A DNA stretch of 64,000 nucleotides from Vibrio pacinii DSM 19139 (lineage in GTDB: Bacteria; Pseudomonadota; Gammaproteobacteria; Enterobacterales; Vibrionaceae). The stretch spans positions 1 to 64,000 of the forward strand of contig NZ_JONH01000002.1 of the NCBI RefSeq assembly GCF_000711795.1, read 5' to 3'. Of this stretch, positions 44,708 to 55,602 are shown piece by piece. Positions within the stretch are counted from its first letter, which is position 1. The number at the start of each line of letters is the position of its first letter. The notes beneath the pieces were generated by a model. That model was given only the letters and a program-made list of their open reading frames with translations. It was not told where the DNA came from and did not search any database. A program made the translations under genes and the position numbers.

Positions 44708-45493
44708 TTAGCCTAATCGTAATTCGTCGATAGTAAAACTCAATATCTCTTCGGCTGCAATTTGCATGCTAGGAATATAAGTTTTTAACTTTTCAAGTGA
44801 TGTTCGAAAACTGGGTGCATGACAAAACAGGTAGCCAAAATCTACCCCGTTCGAGCTAATCGGAACTGATATGGCTACCATTCCGTCAATAAACTCTTCA
44901 TTGTCCTCACCAAATCCTTGACTTTGAATTCTGCGAAGTTCCTCTAAAAACAATTTTTCGTTCGTAATGGTCTGTGGCGTGTACTCCATTAAACCCATAT
45001 GTTGGATTACATTTTCTCTAATATTCTCATTGAGCGTTGCAAGATAAAGTTTTCCGGAGGCACTGGCAGCGACAGGCGCACTACTACCCTCAGCTAAGTT
45101 GATTTGTATTGGCCAATTACAGTTTACGCGTTCAAAGTAAATCATCTCAATTCCGTTTGGTACCGAGATGCCACAAGTTTCTCCTATCTTATCGGATAAA
45201 TTGCGCAATACCGACGTGCGCATTTCAGAGAAACGTTGATTCTTAAGGATATCGTGTGCTAGTGCTTTTAACTTTGGACCCGCGATAACGTGATGGATAA
45301 TGTTCTCTTGCAGGTAACCAAGCGAAACCAGCTGATCAATTAACTTATTTGCAGATGCAATAGGCATTGCAAGTTGATCTGCAATTGACTCTCTGTTCAT
45401 TTGTCCGCGGCTCTTCGCGACAATCAGCAACACTTGAAGTACACGATCAAGAGTCGAACCTTTAGTAGAGTTGGGCGATTGAGTGGTGGACAT
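44708..45493 (-). CDS. IclR-family transcriptional regulator (second, convergent)
   Basis: 261 residues, same two-domain layout: TLDRVLQVLLIVAKSRGQMNRESIADQLAMPIASANKLIDQL and PVAASASGKLYLATL, DNEEFIDGMVAISVPI. It shares the 'ASASGKL.L.TL' and 'EEFIDGM.AI' segments with its convergent neighbour 22 bp away, so the two are likely paralogues. Target unknown. Confidence 0.92.
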   Translation of the reverse strand: MSTTQSPNSTKGSTLDRVLQVLLIVAKSRGQMNRESIADQLAMPIASANKLIDQLVSLGYLQENIIHHVIAGPKLKALAHDILKNQRFSEMRTSVLRNLSDKIGETCGISVPNGIEMIYFERVNCNWPIQINLAEGSSAPVAASASGKLYLATLNENIRENVIQHMGLMEYTPQTITNEKLFLEELRRIQSQGFGEDNEEFIDGMVAISVPISSNGVDFGYLFCHAPSFRTSLEKLKTYIPSMQIAAEEILSFTIDELRLG

Positions 45494-45591
45494 AGAACGT
45501 CTTGCTTCCTGAAAAGTTTAATCTGGCTAAACGTAGACTATTGCTTTTAGTCAGTATGCGCAACTACATGACTTGAAATATATGTAAAGAC

Positions 45592-45620
45592 AAAGGCTTA
45601 CTTTATAGTAAGCCTTTTTA
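45592..45620. terminator. Terminator after the large cytochrome gene
   Basis: AAGGCTTACT/AGTAAGCCTT, loop TTAT, with A and T runs on either side. Confidence 0.92.
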
Positions 45621-45676
45621 GTGGATGGAGTCTTTTATACCCTCAGGTGGCTCCGATTGAAACATTGATTTATAAC

Positions 45677-48376
45677 TTAGTTAGTTCCTATATCTTCAGT
45701 CATAAACAAGTTTCCTGTCCCATTGTCTGATGGATGAATCCAATTAGTTCCACCATCTGGGTCAAACGCAAACGCAAACGCAAATCCATCATGGGCACCA
45801 CTACCACCATTACCATTGCTTAATCTGAGTTCGAACTGATGCCAGCCCGGTGACAAATTGAGATTCGTGGTAGATACACGGTCATTCCAAAAATCACTAC
45901 TTAATACAAGTTGTCCATCAATCCAAAGGCGAGTCTTGTCGTCATTGTTCTCACTGAACGAAATCTGCCCATCGTCATCATAAATATACCCTGAGTATAC
46001 TTCCGTAGTGTTTCCGGCTATGGAGTCTTCCGTTTCACTTAAGCTGGTCGTGATTGACGTTTTAGGGTTTGGAGCTGTCTCGTTAATGTCACCTGAGAGG
46101 GTTCCGTAGAACAGCCCAGGAACCGCAGCAGAGCCTCCTTGACTTGGAGTGCGAAGTTTTGCATCTCCCCATGAAGCATGATCATTACCAACGCCATCAC
46201 CTCCATCACTCACTACAAGTTTGAGCTCTTGCACGGTGTCACTGATATTGACTGAGATGAATTCCGCCACATCATTTCCTACTAACGTACCGCTCTGATG
46301 CGCCATTACATTATCTAACCAAACCTCAAACACCACAGAACCAGCACTACCAGTTTCATCATCCACGCCAATGAACGCAGTAAATTGGTCATAGTTCTCA
46401 CCAGCTAAGTCATAAATCACTTCGGAATAAGCATGCACCCCAAGTCCCTTACTGAATTCACTCCCACCAATCGAGATGGTGCCCCCGTCTCCGGCAGCAC
46501 TTTCACCTACACTGATGTCTTTCTCGATAGGTCCCCAACCATTGTTTGAATAGGTTTCATTTATATCACTAAGGTAAGTGTAACTCGTTGCTTGTGGTGG
46601 TTCGGCAACCACAATTTCAGGCCCCTCATATTCAATTTGCTCCAGATAAGCCACCAATGCAGCCCTCTCGGAACTATTAGAGACCGTATGCTGCGAACCT
46701 GTTTGTAGAACATCATCTAACGTAATGGCTTGCCCATTATGGAAGTAAGGTGCACTTGCCCAAACGCCAATCAAACTTGGCGTGTCGAACCCTACGCCAG
46801 ATAAAGACGTACCGCCGCCCAAGCCAGAAGTCGCATCTATTGTTTCGACATCATGCCTCTGCATGTCAGTATAATAGACACCCACATGGCATGAATCGCA
46901 CCCCTTGGCAGCAAATAGGGCTTGACCCGTTTGAGCTTCCACAGTTAAAGATCCCGTGTTGTCTCGATTTGGACTTTGTGGAAACTTGTTCAGACTACTT
47001 ACATAGAATGCAAGATTGTCTAGGTCTTCACTTTTTCCAGATTTAGCCGTGCCTAATGGATCTTCAGACAAAGTGAACAGAGCATCGACCATAAAGCCGA
47101 GACCACCAAATGCATATCGAATATCGTTTTCAAAGTCCTGTATCTCATCAAAGTTTGCCGTCCAGTGAACTCGGCCGTTTCCTGTTCCTGTTTTACCTAA
47201 CAATGAAATCGTATTTCTCAGCCCTTCACCACGGTCACTAAAGTCCCAGACCCGGTGGTCACTGTCACCATCAGCATGACAGCTCGCACATGAGATATAG
47301 CCATCTTGAGTCATTCGGGCATCAGCTGCATTGTAGAAAATCTGTTTTCCTTTCAAGACTCTAGGATGAAGTGCTTCATTCGCAACCACTGAAATTTGCG
47401 CCACCGTAGATATATTGCCTCCGCTCTGTAAGAATGCATCCACATCATGAACCGAGATCGTTCGGGACATAAAATTGTGCACAAATAAAGTACTGCCTGA
47501 TAACACTAAACCACGAGGCGCTAACCCCGTGTCAAATATTTCACCTGCGCGGTTTAAATTGTAAGTATTTCGAATCTCGATACTATTTTGACCCTCTATT
47601 GCAATGAAAGCTAAATCACCAATATCACTAAACACGACGGCTTTAGGTTGTGCACGATTATCAACATCTAAAGCGTTTGGTTGTACGGTTTGAGCATTCA
47701 AATCTAACCGATTGACTACCGCTCGGATTGTGGTTTCGAAGGTGAGTTTTTGCCCATCATTTCCTTCCAAATAGGAGCCTCGATCCACATTGGCCTTATT
47801 TGACGGAATCCAAGCACTGTAACCATCTGGTGAAATCGCAATAGAACTTAGGTAGTTCGCCACGCCACGACTACGGTCTGGGCCATCAATGGTCGACGTA
47901 TCTTTAGCGATTTGATAATTCGAGTCGATGGTCATACTAGCGGCATCAACAGCGACAACTTCAGCGTAAGATTGAGGAGAAACAAATCGCGTAACCAGTA
48001 CCTGTGATGAAGCACTGTCTATTGCCAAGCCACGAGCGCTATACCCAACATCCGCCGTGGCCACAATACTTCTCGAACTAGGATCCATTTTCACTAACTG
48101 TCCACTCGCTTGCAATGAAACGAAGACGTGATTTCCATTGGGAGAAAAGGCAATACCATAAGGTTGTGAGGCTCTTGGAAGGTACACTGTCTCAACAAGT
48201 TGACCAAGGCTAGAGAGAATCGAAATAGTAGACTCAGCCTGATTCACAACCCACACGTTTCCATCTGGGGCAGCAGCTAAGGTTCTTGGTTGATCTCCTA
48301 CCGCAGTTTCCCAAAGTTTGTTGTATGGCGCACTACTATTGATGGCACTGACTGAGTCGTTGTCTTCATTGACCAC
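45677..48376 (-). pseudogene. C-terminal part of a split exported multidomain cytochrome protein
   Basis: 899 codons from a GTG that shares one base with the upstream stop. YVTN-type propeller (1-330), di-haem cytochrome part with CASCH (about 366) and CDSCH (about 493), NPCBM/NEW2 carbohydrate-binding domain (about 600-745) and PA14 domain (about 755-895). It has no signal peptide, yet haem attachment requires export, so it should be the continuation of the upstream protein. Before the GTG the frame is open and protein-like (ATASSTIIESGGQVIV). Could be a real frameshift mutation, programmed shift or sequence error. Confidence 0.8.
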
Positions 48377-50241
48377 TATGACTTGACCGCCGGATTCAAT
48401 GATTGTTGAAGATGCTGTCGCGCAACGGCCGTTGGTTGTCTATATACCGTTATTGGCGTCGATTTACTACTTTCAAACACACCATCGATTGTTGTTTCGC
48501 GTACTGTGACGACGGCAGACCAATTGTTTGGATCACTATAGATGTGACTTGTACTGCTATTAGATGAAAAAGGCGTTGAAGCACTACCATCACCGAAGTT
48601 CCAAGAGTACTCCATTGTGCCTCCTAACATTGGCGAACTAGAGGCGCTAACGTTAATACTGCTGCCCAATGTCACTTTATCACTTACGGTAACACTGATG
48701 TCATGCCCAGCTTGAGAACCCGTAGCAAATCGATACTCCGTTCGAGCCATTGGGTTTCCTGCGAAGTCCTCAATCCCCTCTAATGCCACATGATAAATAC
48801 TGTCAGCTTCAAGATCTTGAGCAGGTGTGAAATGGATAAATCCAAGATTCACGCTGTACTCCCCTTGAAGTGGGGTACTGCTTCCCAATTTAGTAACCGT
48901 AAACGTAGTGCTGTTCACAGACTCCATCAACACACTGTCAGAAAGTGCAATACCCACACGTGTTGTCAGCGGTTGTAATGTAGATTCTATCGCTGGGTCG
49001 GTTGCAGAAATGTAAGGTGGAACCATATCTGGACTACTTTGGAGTGCAATAAGACCACTGCCTGAACCGTGGTCATTACCTACCCAAACTAAGTTACCGA
49101 ACGGAAACACCTGACCATGATCGGTATTGGTACTGGTGGCGTTAAGAGAGCTTCTGCCGATCTCTTGGATATTGTTAATATCACTGACATCTAACACTGC
49201 GATATCGTCTTGGTTTCCCAAAAAGAGTTTATTGTCTTGCACATTACAATATAGATTCTCAAACCCTGTTAACGACTCATTAACCAGCATCATTGGCGTT
49301 GTTGTCGTATCGTATACCCTTAGTGAATCAATGGTACTTCGTGCGCCAAAATAAGCATATTTTCCATCCCAACATGACGCGTAGTACTTTTCAGGTAGGC
49401 TATTTACCGTTTTCACTAGAGTTGGATTAATGGGGTCATCAATATTAATCATCGAAAAACCAGCCGTTCCTTCCATGCTAGATATAAACATACGATTTCC
49501 GAGCGCAAATATTGGTCCTACATTAAAGCCACCAAGTGCTGAATTTGGAACCGTTTTAACCAGGATGGGAGTACTCATATCACTGGTATCGACAATGGAT
49601 AAACCAGCATTGCCTCTTGCAACATACAAGTACGGAGCTTGCCAAAAGAGTTGCCAGGACACATTGTTATAATCACCGAAATTAACGCCGGAAATAGCGA
49701 GTTTAGACAAACGGATTGGATTGTTAACATCGGACCAATCCCAGATTTCAATACCCTTACCTGTCTGGATTGCAATGGTATTATTCTCGCCAAGACCAAA
49801 CGAATGAGGTTCCCTAAACTCAGACGTTCTCAAGCCATCACCTGTCCGGTTGGTATTCGAAAGATCTGGCTCATAAACTGTTTTAACAAGTTGCATCGCG
49901 GTAGGGTTAGACACATCGACAGCAATCCATCCGCCAGGACCGCCTCCACTGTCAGGCGCAAAAACGCCCAACATGTAACCATTTAGCATGGTCATTACGT
50001 TTACGCCGTAATGTTTCGTGCTAGGGTAATCAGGAGGTAAGAAATTGGTTGAGTCATCAATTAAAGGACTGGATACGTGAGTAAAAGCTTCGCTTGAACT
50101 ATAACTCAGGTTACCCAGACCAGGACCTTGCACAGCATACGCTGCAGTACTTAGCGAGACTCCACACATACCCGCTAAGATACTGTTAACAACAGGGCGA
50201 CGCCAAGTCTCTAAGGACTGTATTAGGCTTGCGGCTTTCAT
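48376..50241 (-). pseudogene. N-terminal part of the split exported multidomain protein
   Basis: 621 codons. Signal peptide ends ...SLSTAAYA near residue 36. LVIVD-type propeller repeats (IAVDVSNP, LSIVDTSDMSTPIL, IAVLDVSDINN) to about 410, a bacterial Ig-like domain (PPYISATDPA...YRFATG, about 415-510) and a PKD domain (YSWNFGDGSAST, about 515-600). After ITVYRQPTAVA the frame changes into an unrelated tail and stops. GGAGAAGGCG precedes the ATG. Confidence 0.82.
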
Positions 50242-50403
50242 CGCCTTCTCCTCGTTTTTTGTGGTAATGAAAAGTTCACTCCTCTAAGAGAAGTGAACCA
50301 TTAAAAAACATGAAGAGGACAGGATCGCGTATCCAAATAGTCCCTAGGCTAAATGAACAGACATCGAAAACAAACCTACCACTTACCTCCTCACGTCAAT
50401 GCA

Positions 50404-51927
50404 TTATTTCATTGTTGGCATGACGAATTCGGCTTGTGATTGGGTACTTTCTCTATTATCGACTTTAACGCTCGATTCAGGCCAGCGGGTTGTGATGGTT
50501 TTCATTCTGGTAAAGAAACGAACTCCGTCTGGGCCATGCATATGAAGCGGTCCGAATAGTGAACGTTTCCAGCCGCCAAAGCTATGAAATGCCATTGGAA
50601 CAGGAATAGGAACATTAACCCCGACCATGCCAATTTGAACATTGGTGGTAAAATCACGTGCGGTATCGCCGTCGGCGGTAAAAATCGCGGTACCATTGCC
50701 ATATTCGTGTTGGTTAATGATGTCGAGCGCTTGTTGGTAACTATCAACCCTTACGATACACAGCACAGGGCCAAAGATTTCCTCTTTGTAGATGGTCATA
50801 TCGGTTGTAACGTCGTCGAACAAAGTCGCACCGACAAAGTAGCCGTTGCTCGACTTGGCCAATTCAAGCTCTCTGCCGTCAACGAGAAGAGTAGCGCCTT
50901 GCTCCACACCTTTCTCAATGTAGCCACAAACCTTTTGCTTATGCTCTTTCGTAATCAACGGCCCCATGTCGTTTTCAATCGATTGGCCGTAACCTTGCCC
51001 AACTTTTAGTGTGGCTAACTTGTCTTGAAGCTGACGAGAAAGTGCATCAGCCGTGTCATCACCAACAGCAACGGCAACTGAAATCGCCATACAACGCTCT
51101 CCTGCCGCACCATAAGCAGCACCCATTAATGCATTGACTGCGCCATTAAGGTCAGCATCGGGCATGATCACCATATGGTTTTTAGCGCCACCAAGCGCCT
51201 GAACGCGTTTGCCATATTTAGCGCCTTCTGAATAAATGTATTCCGCAATGGGGGTTGAACCGACAAAACTTACCGCTTGAACCCTGTCGTCCTGTAACAA
51301 GGTATCGACCGCTTCTTTATCCCCCTGAACAACATTAAATACACCTTTTGGTAGACCGGCTTGTTTAAGTAAATCAGCGACAAATAGAGAAGCAGACGGG
51401 TTCTTTTCTGATGGTTTGAGAATGAATGTATTCCCCGTTGCAATCGCAAGCGGGAACATCCACATTGGCACCATGATTGGGAAATTGAATGGAGAAATCC
51501 CCGCAACCACACCCAATGGCATCATTTGTGAATTTGAGTCTACGCCAGAACCAACGTTTAAACTGTGCTCACCTTTTTGCAAATGCGGAATACCACAAGC
51601 GAATTCCACAACTTCTAGTCCGCGCGTTATTTCTCCTAATGCATCACTAAACACTTTGCCATGTTCACGACTAATGAGTTCGGCAAGCTCGCTGCGGTTT
51701 TCTTCCAGTAGCGCTTTGAATTTAAATAGAACGCGCGAACGATTCAGAGGTGTCGTCGCTGCCCAAGCAGGGAATGCGGTCTGAGCACATTCAATCGCCT
51801 TCTCAACTTCAGTGCTTATGGAAAGGATGACGTGATTCTGGATCTCCCCTGTCGCAGGGTCATAAACGGCTTGGCGCTTTTCAGAGATACTTTCTACGAC
51901 TTCATTATTGATAAAATTGCTGATCAT
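50404..51927 (-). CDS. mmsA: CoA-acylating methylmalonate/malonate-semialdehyde dehydrogenase
   Basis: 507 residues, aldehyde dehydrogenase fold. GERCMAISVAV carries the catalytic Cys, and HSFGGWKRSLFGPLHMHGPDGVRFFTRMKTITTRWP is the MmsA/IolA C-terminus. Family members oxidise (methyl)malonate semialdehyde to propanoyl- or acetyl-CoA. Here it follows an alcohol dehydrogenase gene, so it may handle the aldehyde from the nearby aldolase; this is inference. AAGGAAG precedes the ATG. Confidence 0.94.
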   Translation of the reverse strand: MISNFINNEVVESISEKRQAVYDPATGEIQNHVILSISTEVEKAIECAQTAFPAWAATTPLNRSRVLFKFKALLEENRSELAELISREHGKVFSDALGEITRGLEVVEFACGIPHLQKGEHSLNVGSGVDSNSQMMPLGVVAGISPFNFPIMVPMWMFPLAIATGNTFILKPSEKNPSASLFVADLLKQAGLPKGVFNVVQGDKEAVDTLLQDDRVQAVSFVGSTPIAEYIYSEGAKYGKRVQALGGAKNHMVIMPDADLNGAVNALMGAAYGAAGERCMAISVAVAVGDDTADALSRQLQDKLATLKVGQGYGQSIENDMGPLITKEHKQKVCGYIEKGVEQGATLLVDGRELELAKSSNGYFVGATLFDDVTTDMTIYKEEIFGPVLCIVRVDSYQQALDIINQHEYGNGTAIFTADGDTARDFTTNVQIGMVGVNVPIPVPMAFHSFGGWKRSLFGPLHMHGPDGVRFFTRMKTITTRWPESSVKVDNRESTQSQAEFVMPTMK

Positions 51928-51987
51928 ACTTTCTTCCTTGGATTATATTCAGGGCTGAATTTGCTTTAGTTGCGTTGCGGTTTATCG

Positions 51988-53145
51988 CTACCAAGCGACT
52001 TTATAAAGCTCAATTATGCTTTCCTTGTCCGGTATTCGGGGGTTGTTGTTAGGCGATCCAGAAGCCAGCGCTTGCTCGGACATGATTTCCAAACTCGACC
52101 AAAAGGCTTGTTTATCAATCCCAAACTCACTCATTGAAGGGACTGACAGGTCTTTATTAATTTGCTTAAGTTCATCAAGCAGTAACGCTACGGCACCATC
52201 ATCACTCATGGATGCATCGGCAATACCCATCGCACGGGCGCAGTCAGCATATTTTTCCTTAGCCGCAGGTATCGAATATTCGGTCACCGTTGGCAAAAGC
52301 ATCGCATTGCTCATCCCGTGAGGAACATGGAAATGCGCTCCAATTGGACGACTCATCCCATGAACGAGTGCCACGGAAGCATTGGAAAACGCCACTCCTG
52401 CTAACGTCGCGCCGAGCATCATCTGTTCTTTAGCCTGCTTGTTTTGTGGATTGTTTACCGCTTCACGAAGATTGGGGGCGATAAGCTTCATAGCCAGTAA
52501 TGCTTGCTGGTCAGTGAATAGTCCGGATTTACCGCTCACATAGGCTTCAATAGCATGGGTCAGTGCATCAATACCTGTGTCAGCGGTGATCCGAGTCGGA
52601 GCGGTCATCGTTAATGCAAAGTCAATAATGGCAGCCGACGGGATCAATCCAGGCCCCATGCATAACAGCTTTTCATCATTAGATTCGTCAGTGATGATGG
52701 TCATTCGTGTTACTTCAGATCCCGTCCCCGCCGTGGTAGGGACAGCAATAAGCGGCATAATTGGTGAAGTGACGATGTTAGGAACGGAATAGTCGCGGAT
52801 GCGACCTCGGTACTGGGCCAACAATGCGATGGCTTTAGCACTATCAATCACACTGCCCCCCCCAAGAGCAACGATCCCATCGTAGTGACCAGCTATTGCT
52901 TGTGTGACGGCTGGAAGGACCGACGTTTCAGTAGGCTCTGGCATTGTGTCAGTAAACACATCCACTTCTACCCCTGCTTGGCTGATGATCTCCCTAATAT
53001 GGTCAACTTGCCCAAGCGACTCCATTACCCGATCTGACACTATCATTACCCGCTTGCAGCCGAGTTGAATGGCAATGTCCCCTACGCGATTGATTGCGCC
53101 TTCCCCAACTTCTAAAAACTTCGGTAAAACAATAGATTGACTCAT
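51988..53145 (-). CDS. Iron-containing alcohol dehydrogenase
   Basis: 385 residues. GGGSVIDSAKAI binds NAD(P), and TGIDALTHAIEAYVSG plus HGMSRPIGAHFHVPHGMSNA give the metal His residues. Interconverts an aldehyde and alcohol. It starts a two-gene unit with mmsA, and its promoter region holds the palindrome at 53168-53182. Confidence 0.94.
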   Translation of the reverse strand: MSQSIVLPKFLEVGEGAINRVGDIAIQLGCKRVMIVSDRVMESLGQVDHIREIISQAGVEVDVFTDTMPEPTETSVLPAVTQAIAGHYDGIVALGGGSVIDSAKAIALLAQYRGRIRDYSVPNIVTSPIMPLIAVPTTAGTGSEVTRMTIITDESNDEKLLCMGPGLIPSAAIIDFALTMTAPTRITADTGIDALTHAIEAYVSGKSGLFTDQQALLAMKLIAPNLREAVNNPQNKQAKEQMMLGATLAGVAFSNASVALVHGMSRPIGAHFHVPHGMSNAMLLPTVTEYSIPAAKEKYADCARAMGIADASMSDDGAVALLLDELKQINKDLSVPSMSEFGIDKQAFWSSLEIMSEQALASGSPNNNPRIPDKESIIELYKVAW

Positions 53146-53167
53146 AATTCACCTCGAAATTCATATC

Positions 53168-53182
53168 GATACAATTTGTATC
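53168..53182. promoter_or_regulatory. Palindromic operator before the alcohol dehydrogenase gene
   Basis: GATACAATTTGTATC, a 15-bp palindrome of the same type as 59502-59516 and 59562-59576, 23 bp before the ATG. Confidence 0.7.
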
Positions 53183-53259
53183 AATATTTGAAATAATTAA
53201 TTTTGCGCGCAGTTATCCAGCCACAGCTATGACATGGCAAGAAAAATTAAATAAACCGA

Positions 53260-54741
53260 CTAAATCGTGTTTAGCGCATTCCTTACTGCACAGTACTTCT
53301 GAAAACGCTGTTTATAGTAGGATTTGTGATCGTCTACAGGAGCGAAAATTCTTTGGCTAACACATGGGTGTTTTTCGGGTTCATATCCGATTTGCACTGA
53401 CTCCAATGCCAGCATAGCCACCCCTCTTGCGCCAATTTCTTTGCAGTTCATCGCAATGACCTTTACATCAAGCACATTCGCAAATAACTGGCACCAGTAG
53501 TCACTTCTCGATGCACCACCACTTATAGAGATGGTTTCGACCTTGTAACCAGACTCGCGCAAGCGTTGAACGTGTTCCAAATGGGCGAACACAATTCCTT
53601 CGTAAAACGCATAAACAATATGAATATCTTCATGCCAACCTTTAATGCCAACAAGGTTTGCCGCCGTTGAAGTTCGATCAGTCGTACCATAAAGGTAAGG
53701 AAGAAATATAGGCAGAGCATCTTGCCGTTGCACGTCTTCTAACCTGCGATTAAAGCTCTCAAATATATTGCCACCCTGCTTAGCCTCCAGCTGCTTTTGT
53801 GCAGAAAAAAAGCGTTGTACAAGCCATTCAAGGTTAGAAGCTGAGCAAGTACTGGATTCGATCGCCAAATAGCTCTGCTTGGAGAGTTTGCAAGCCATAA
53901 AAACTTGTTCTGGAGGCAGTGAATCCGTTACAACTTGGTTGATATTCCAAGTACCAGCCACAACAGAGACATCACCAAGATTCGTCGCTTCAGAACCATA
54001 CGCCCCCGCAACAACATCAAACAAGCCTGCGATAACCGGCGTCCCTGTCGCTAATCCAGTCATTCTTGATGCTGCATCAGTTATTCCACCAATGACCCGA
54101 TTACCTTCAACGATCGCGGGCAACTTGTTGCAAATATCGACTAGGTCATAGTGACGAAGTAGCTGTTCTGATACCTTGTCTTGCTCAAAATCAAACAGTC
54201 CCGAAGCCGAGATATCACTCCACTCTGTAAAAAGTTCTCCAGTGAGCTGAAAGTTAATGTAGTCCTTACAAAACAAAACTTGACCAATTCTTTCATAGAG
54301 TTGAGGGCTATTTTGTTTGAGCCACATCAGCAAAACCGCGCTTTGAGACGACCAAACACCTTGGCGATTTCTGCGCTTAAGATCAAAATAACCCTCTGAT
54401 GACTCGATCGTTTGCACTTCACAAGCCGCGCGATTGTCAAGCGACTTGATAGCTAACAGAGGCGAACGCTTATTATCGAGCAGATACAAACCATTACCAT
54501 GCCCGCTCACACCAATAGCTTTGATTTTCAAGCTATCAATGTTGGTTTTTCCGATAAGACTTTTGATTACATCAGCACATAACTGCCAACATTCATCCAT
54601 GTCCGCTTCTGTATATTCAGGTTTGGGAATATGTGTCGGGAAATTGATCGCTACCGTATCAATTTCGGCTCCATGGCTATCAAACAAGGCAGCTTTTATT
54701 GCTGTATTGCCACAGTCAATCCCAAGTGCGTATGACATCAT
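53260..54741 (-). CDS. FGGY-family carbohydrate kinase (LyxK/EryA-like)
   Basis: 493 residues. ALGIDCGNTAIKAALFD is the phosphate-1 motif, GVSGHGNGLYLLD and FDVVAGAYGSEATNLGDVSVVAGTW are family segments, and ISISGGASRSDYWCQLFANVL is the adenosine motif. General character is closest to L-xylulose and erythritol kinases rather than LsrK. Substrate unknown. 15 bp after the aldolase gene. Confidence 0.92.
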   Translation of the reverse strand: MMSYALGIDCGNTAIKAALFDSHGAEIDTVAINFPTHIPKPEYTEADMDECWQLCADVIKSLIGKTNIDSLKIKAIGVSGHGNGLYLLDNKRSPLLAIKSLDNRAACEVQTIESSEGYFDLKRRNRQGVWSSQSAVLLMWLKQNSPQLYERIGQVLFCKDYINFQLTGELFTEWSDISASGLFDFEQDKVSEQLLRHYDLVDICNKLPAIVEGNRVIGGITDAASRMTGLATGTPVIAGLFDVVAGAYGSEATNLGDVSVVAGTWNINQVVTDSLPPEQVFMACKLSKQSYLAIESSTCSASNLEWLVQRFFSAQKQLEAKQGGNIFESFNRRLEDVQRQDALPIFLPYLYGTTDRTSTAANLVGIKGWHEDIHIVYAFYEGIVFAHLEHVQRLRESGYKVETISISGGASRSDYWCQLFANVLDVKVIAMNCKEIGARGVAMLALESVQIGYEPEKHPCVSQRIFAPVDDHKSYYKQRFQKYCAVRNALNTI

Positions 54742-54756
54742 ATTCCCCCTTGTTTT

Positions 54757-55602
54757 TTAACTTTCACCAAAGTAGATATTCATCGCGTCAGACGTAGACG
54801 CGCCGTTATGAATCATCGCCATTAACGCATCGACTACACGGCTTGGATTTGGGTGCTGATAAATATTGCGGCCATAAACCATACCCAAGGCACCTTGATC
54901 AAGCAGTGCTCTGGCTTTATTAAATACCGATTCAATATCTTCACGTCCGCCGCCGCGTACCAACACTGGGCAACGCGCTGCTTCTACAACTTTGTGGAAA
55001 TCTTCAGCATCGGTGGTTGGGTCGGCTTTGATTATGTCAGCGCCTAGCTCACGAGCCATGCGAACCAATGTAACGATTTTCTGGTAATCCCCATCAACCA
55101 TATAAGCTTGACCTTGTTTGTTTGGCTGCATCACCAACGGTTCTATCATCAAAGGCATACCGTACTTTTCGCACTCTGCTTTGACTCTACTGATATTGGC
55201 CACGCATTGCTTGAACAGCTCTGGCTCATCGGGCAGCATAAACAGATTGACCACCACACAGGCTGCATCCATTTGTAGAGCTTGAATAAGCGGTTGTTCA
55301 GCGTTTTGCAGCAATGACCACATATGACGATGTCGCTCTGCGTTGTAGGGATTGCCTAAGTCTATTCGCATAACCAGTGCTGGCTTATCTTTACCGTCTA
55401 TAGTTTGTAGCAGATCGGCTTGTCCAGCATTCATTTGAACCGCGTCAGGTTTGGCGTGGACAAGTTGATTCACTACCGAAGCCATGTCCTCCAACCCATC
55501 TAAAAACATAGGTTCATTGCATACCCCATGATCGATAGCAACATCAAGGCATCGGCCTTGCCTAAACAGGCGTTTCATCCTGACTTTACTGGTTAAATAC
55601 AT
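54757..55602 (-). CDS. Class I aldolase of the DeoC/FbaB/LsrF type
   Basis: 281 residues. DVAIDHGVCNEP opens the barrel, ADIIKADPTTDAEDF contains the likely Schiff-base Lys, and VLVRGGGRED with GALGMVYGRNIYQHPNP forms the phosphate site. It would cleave a phosphorylated keto-compound, probably releasing dihydroxyacetone phosphate. TGGAG six bases before the ATG at 55602 sets the start; the gene overlaps glpD-like by 17 bp. Confidence 0.88.
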   Translation of the reverse strand: MYLTSKVRMKRLFRQGRCLDVAIDHGVCNEPMFLDGLEDMASVVNQLVHAKPDAVQMNAGQADLLQTIDGKDKPALVMRIDLGNPYNAERHRHMWSLLQNAEQPLIQALQMDAACVVVNLFMLPDEPELFKQCVANISRVKAECEKYGMPLMIEPLVMQPNKQGQAYMVDGDYQKIVTLVRMARELGADIIKADPTTDAEDFHKVVEAARCPVLVRGGGREDIESVFNKARALLDQGALGMVYGRNIYQHPNPSRVVDALMAMIHNGASTSDAMNIYFGES

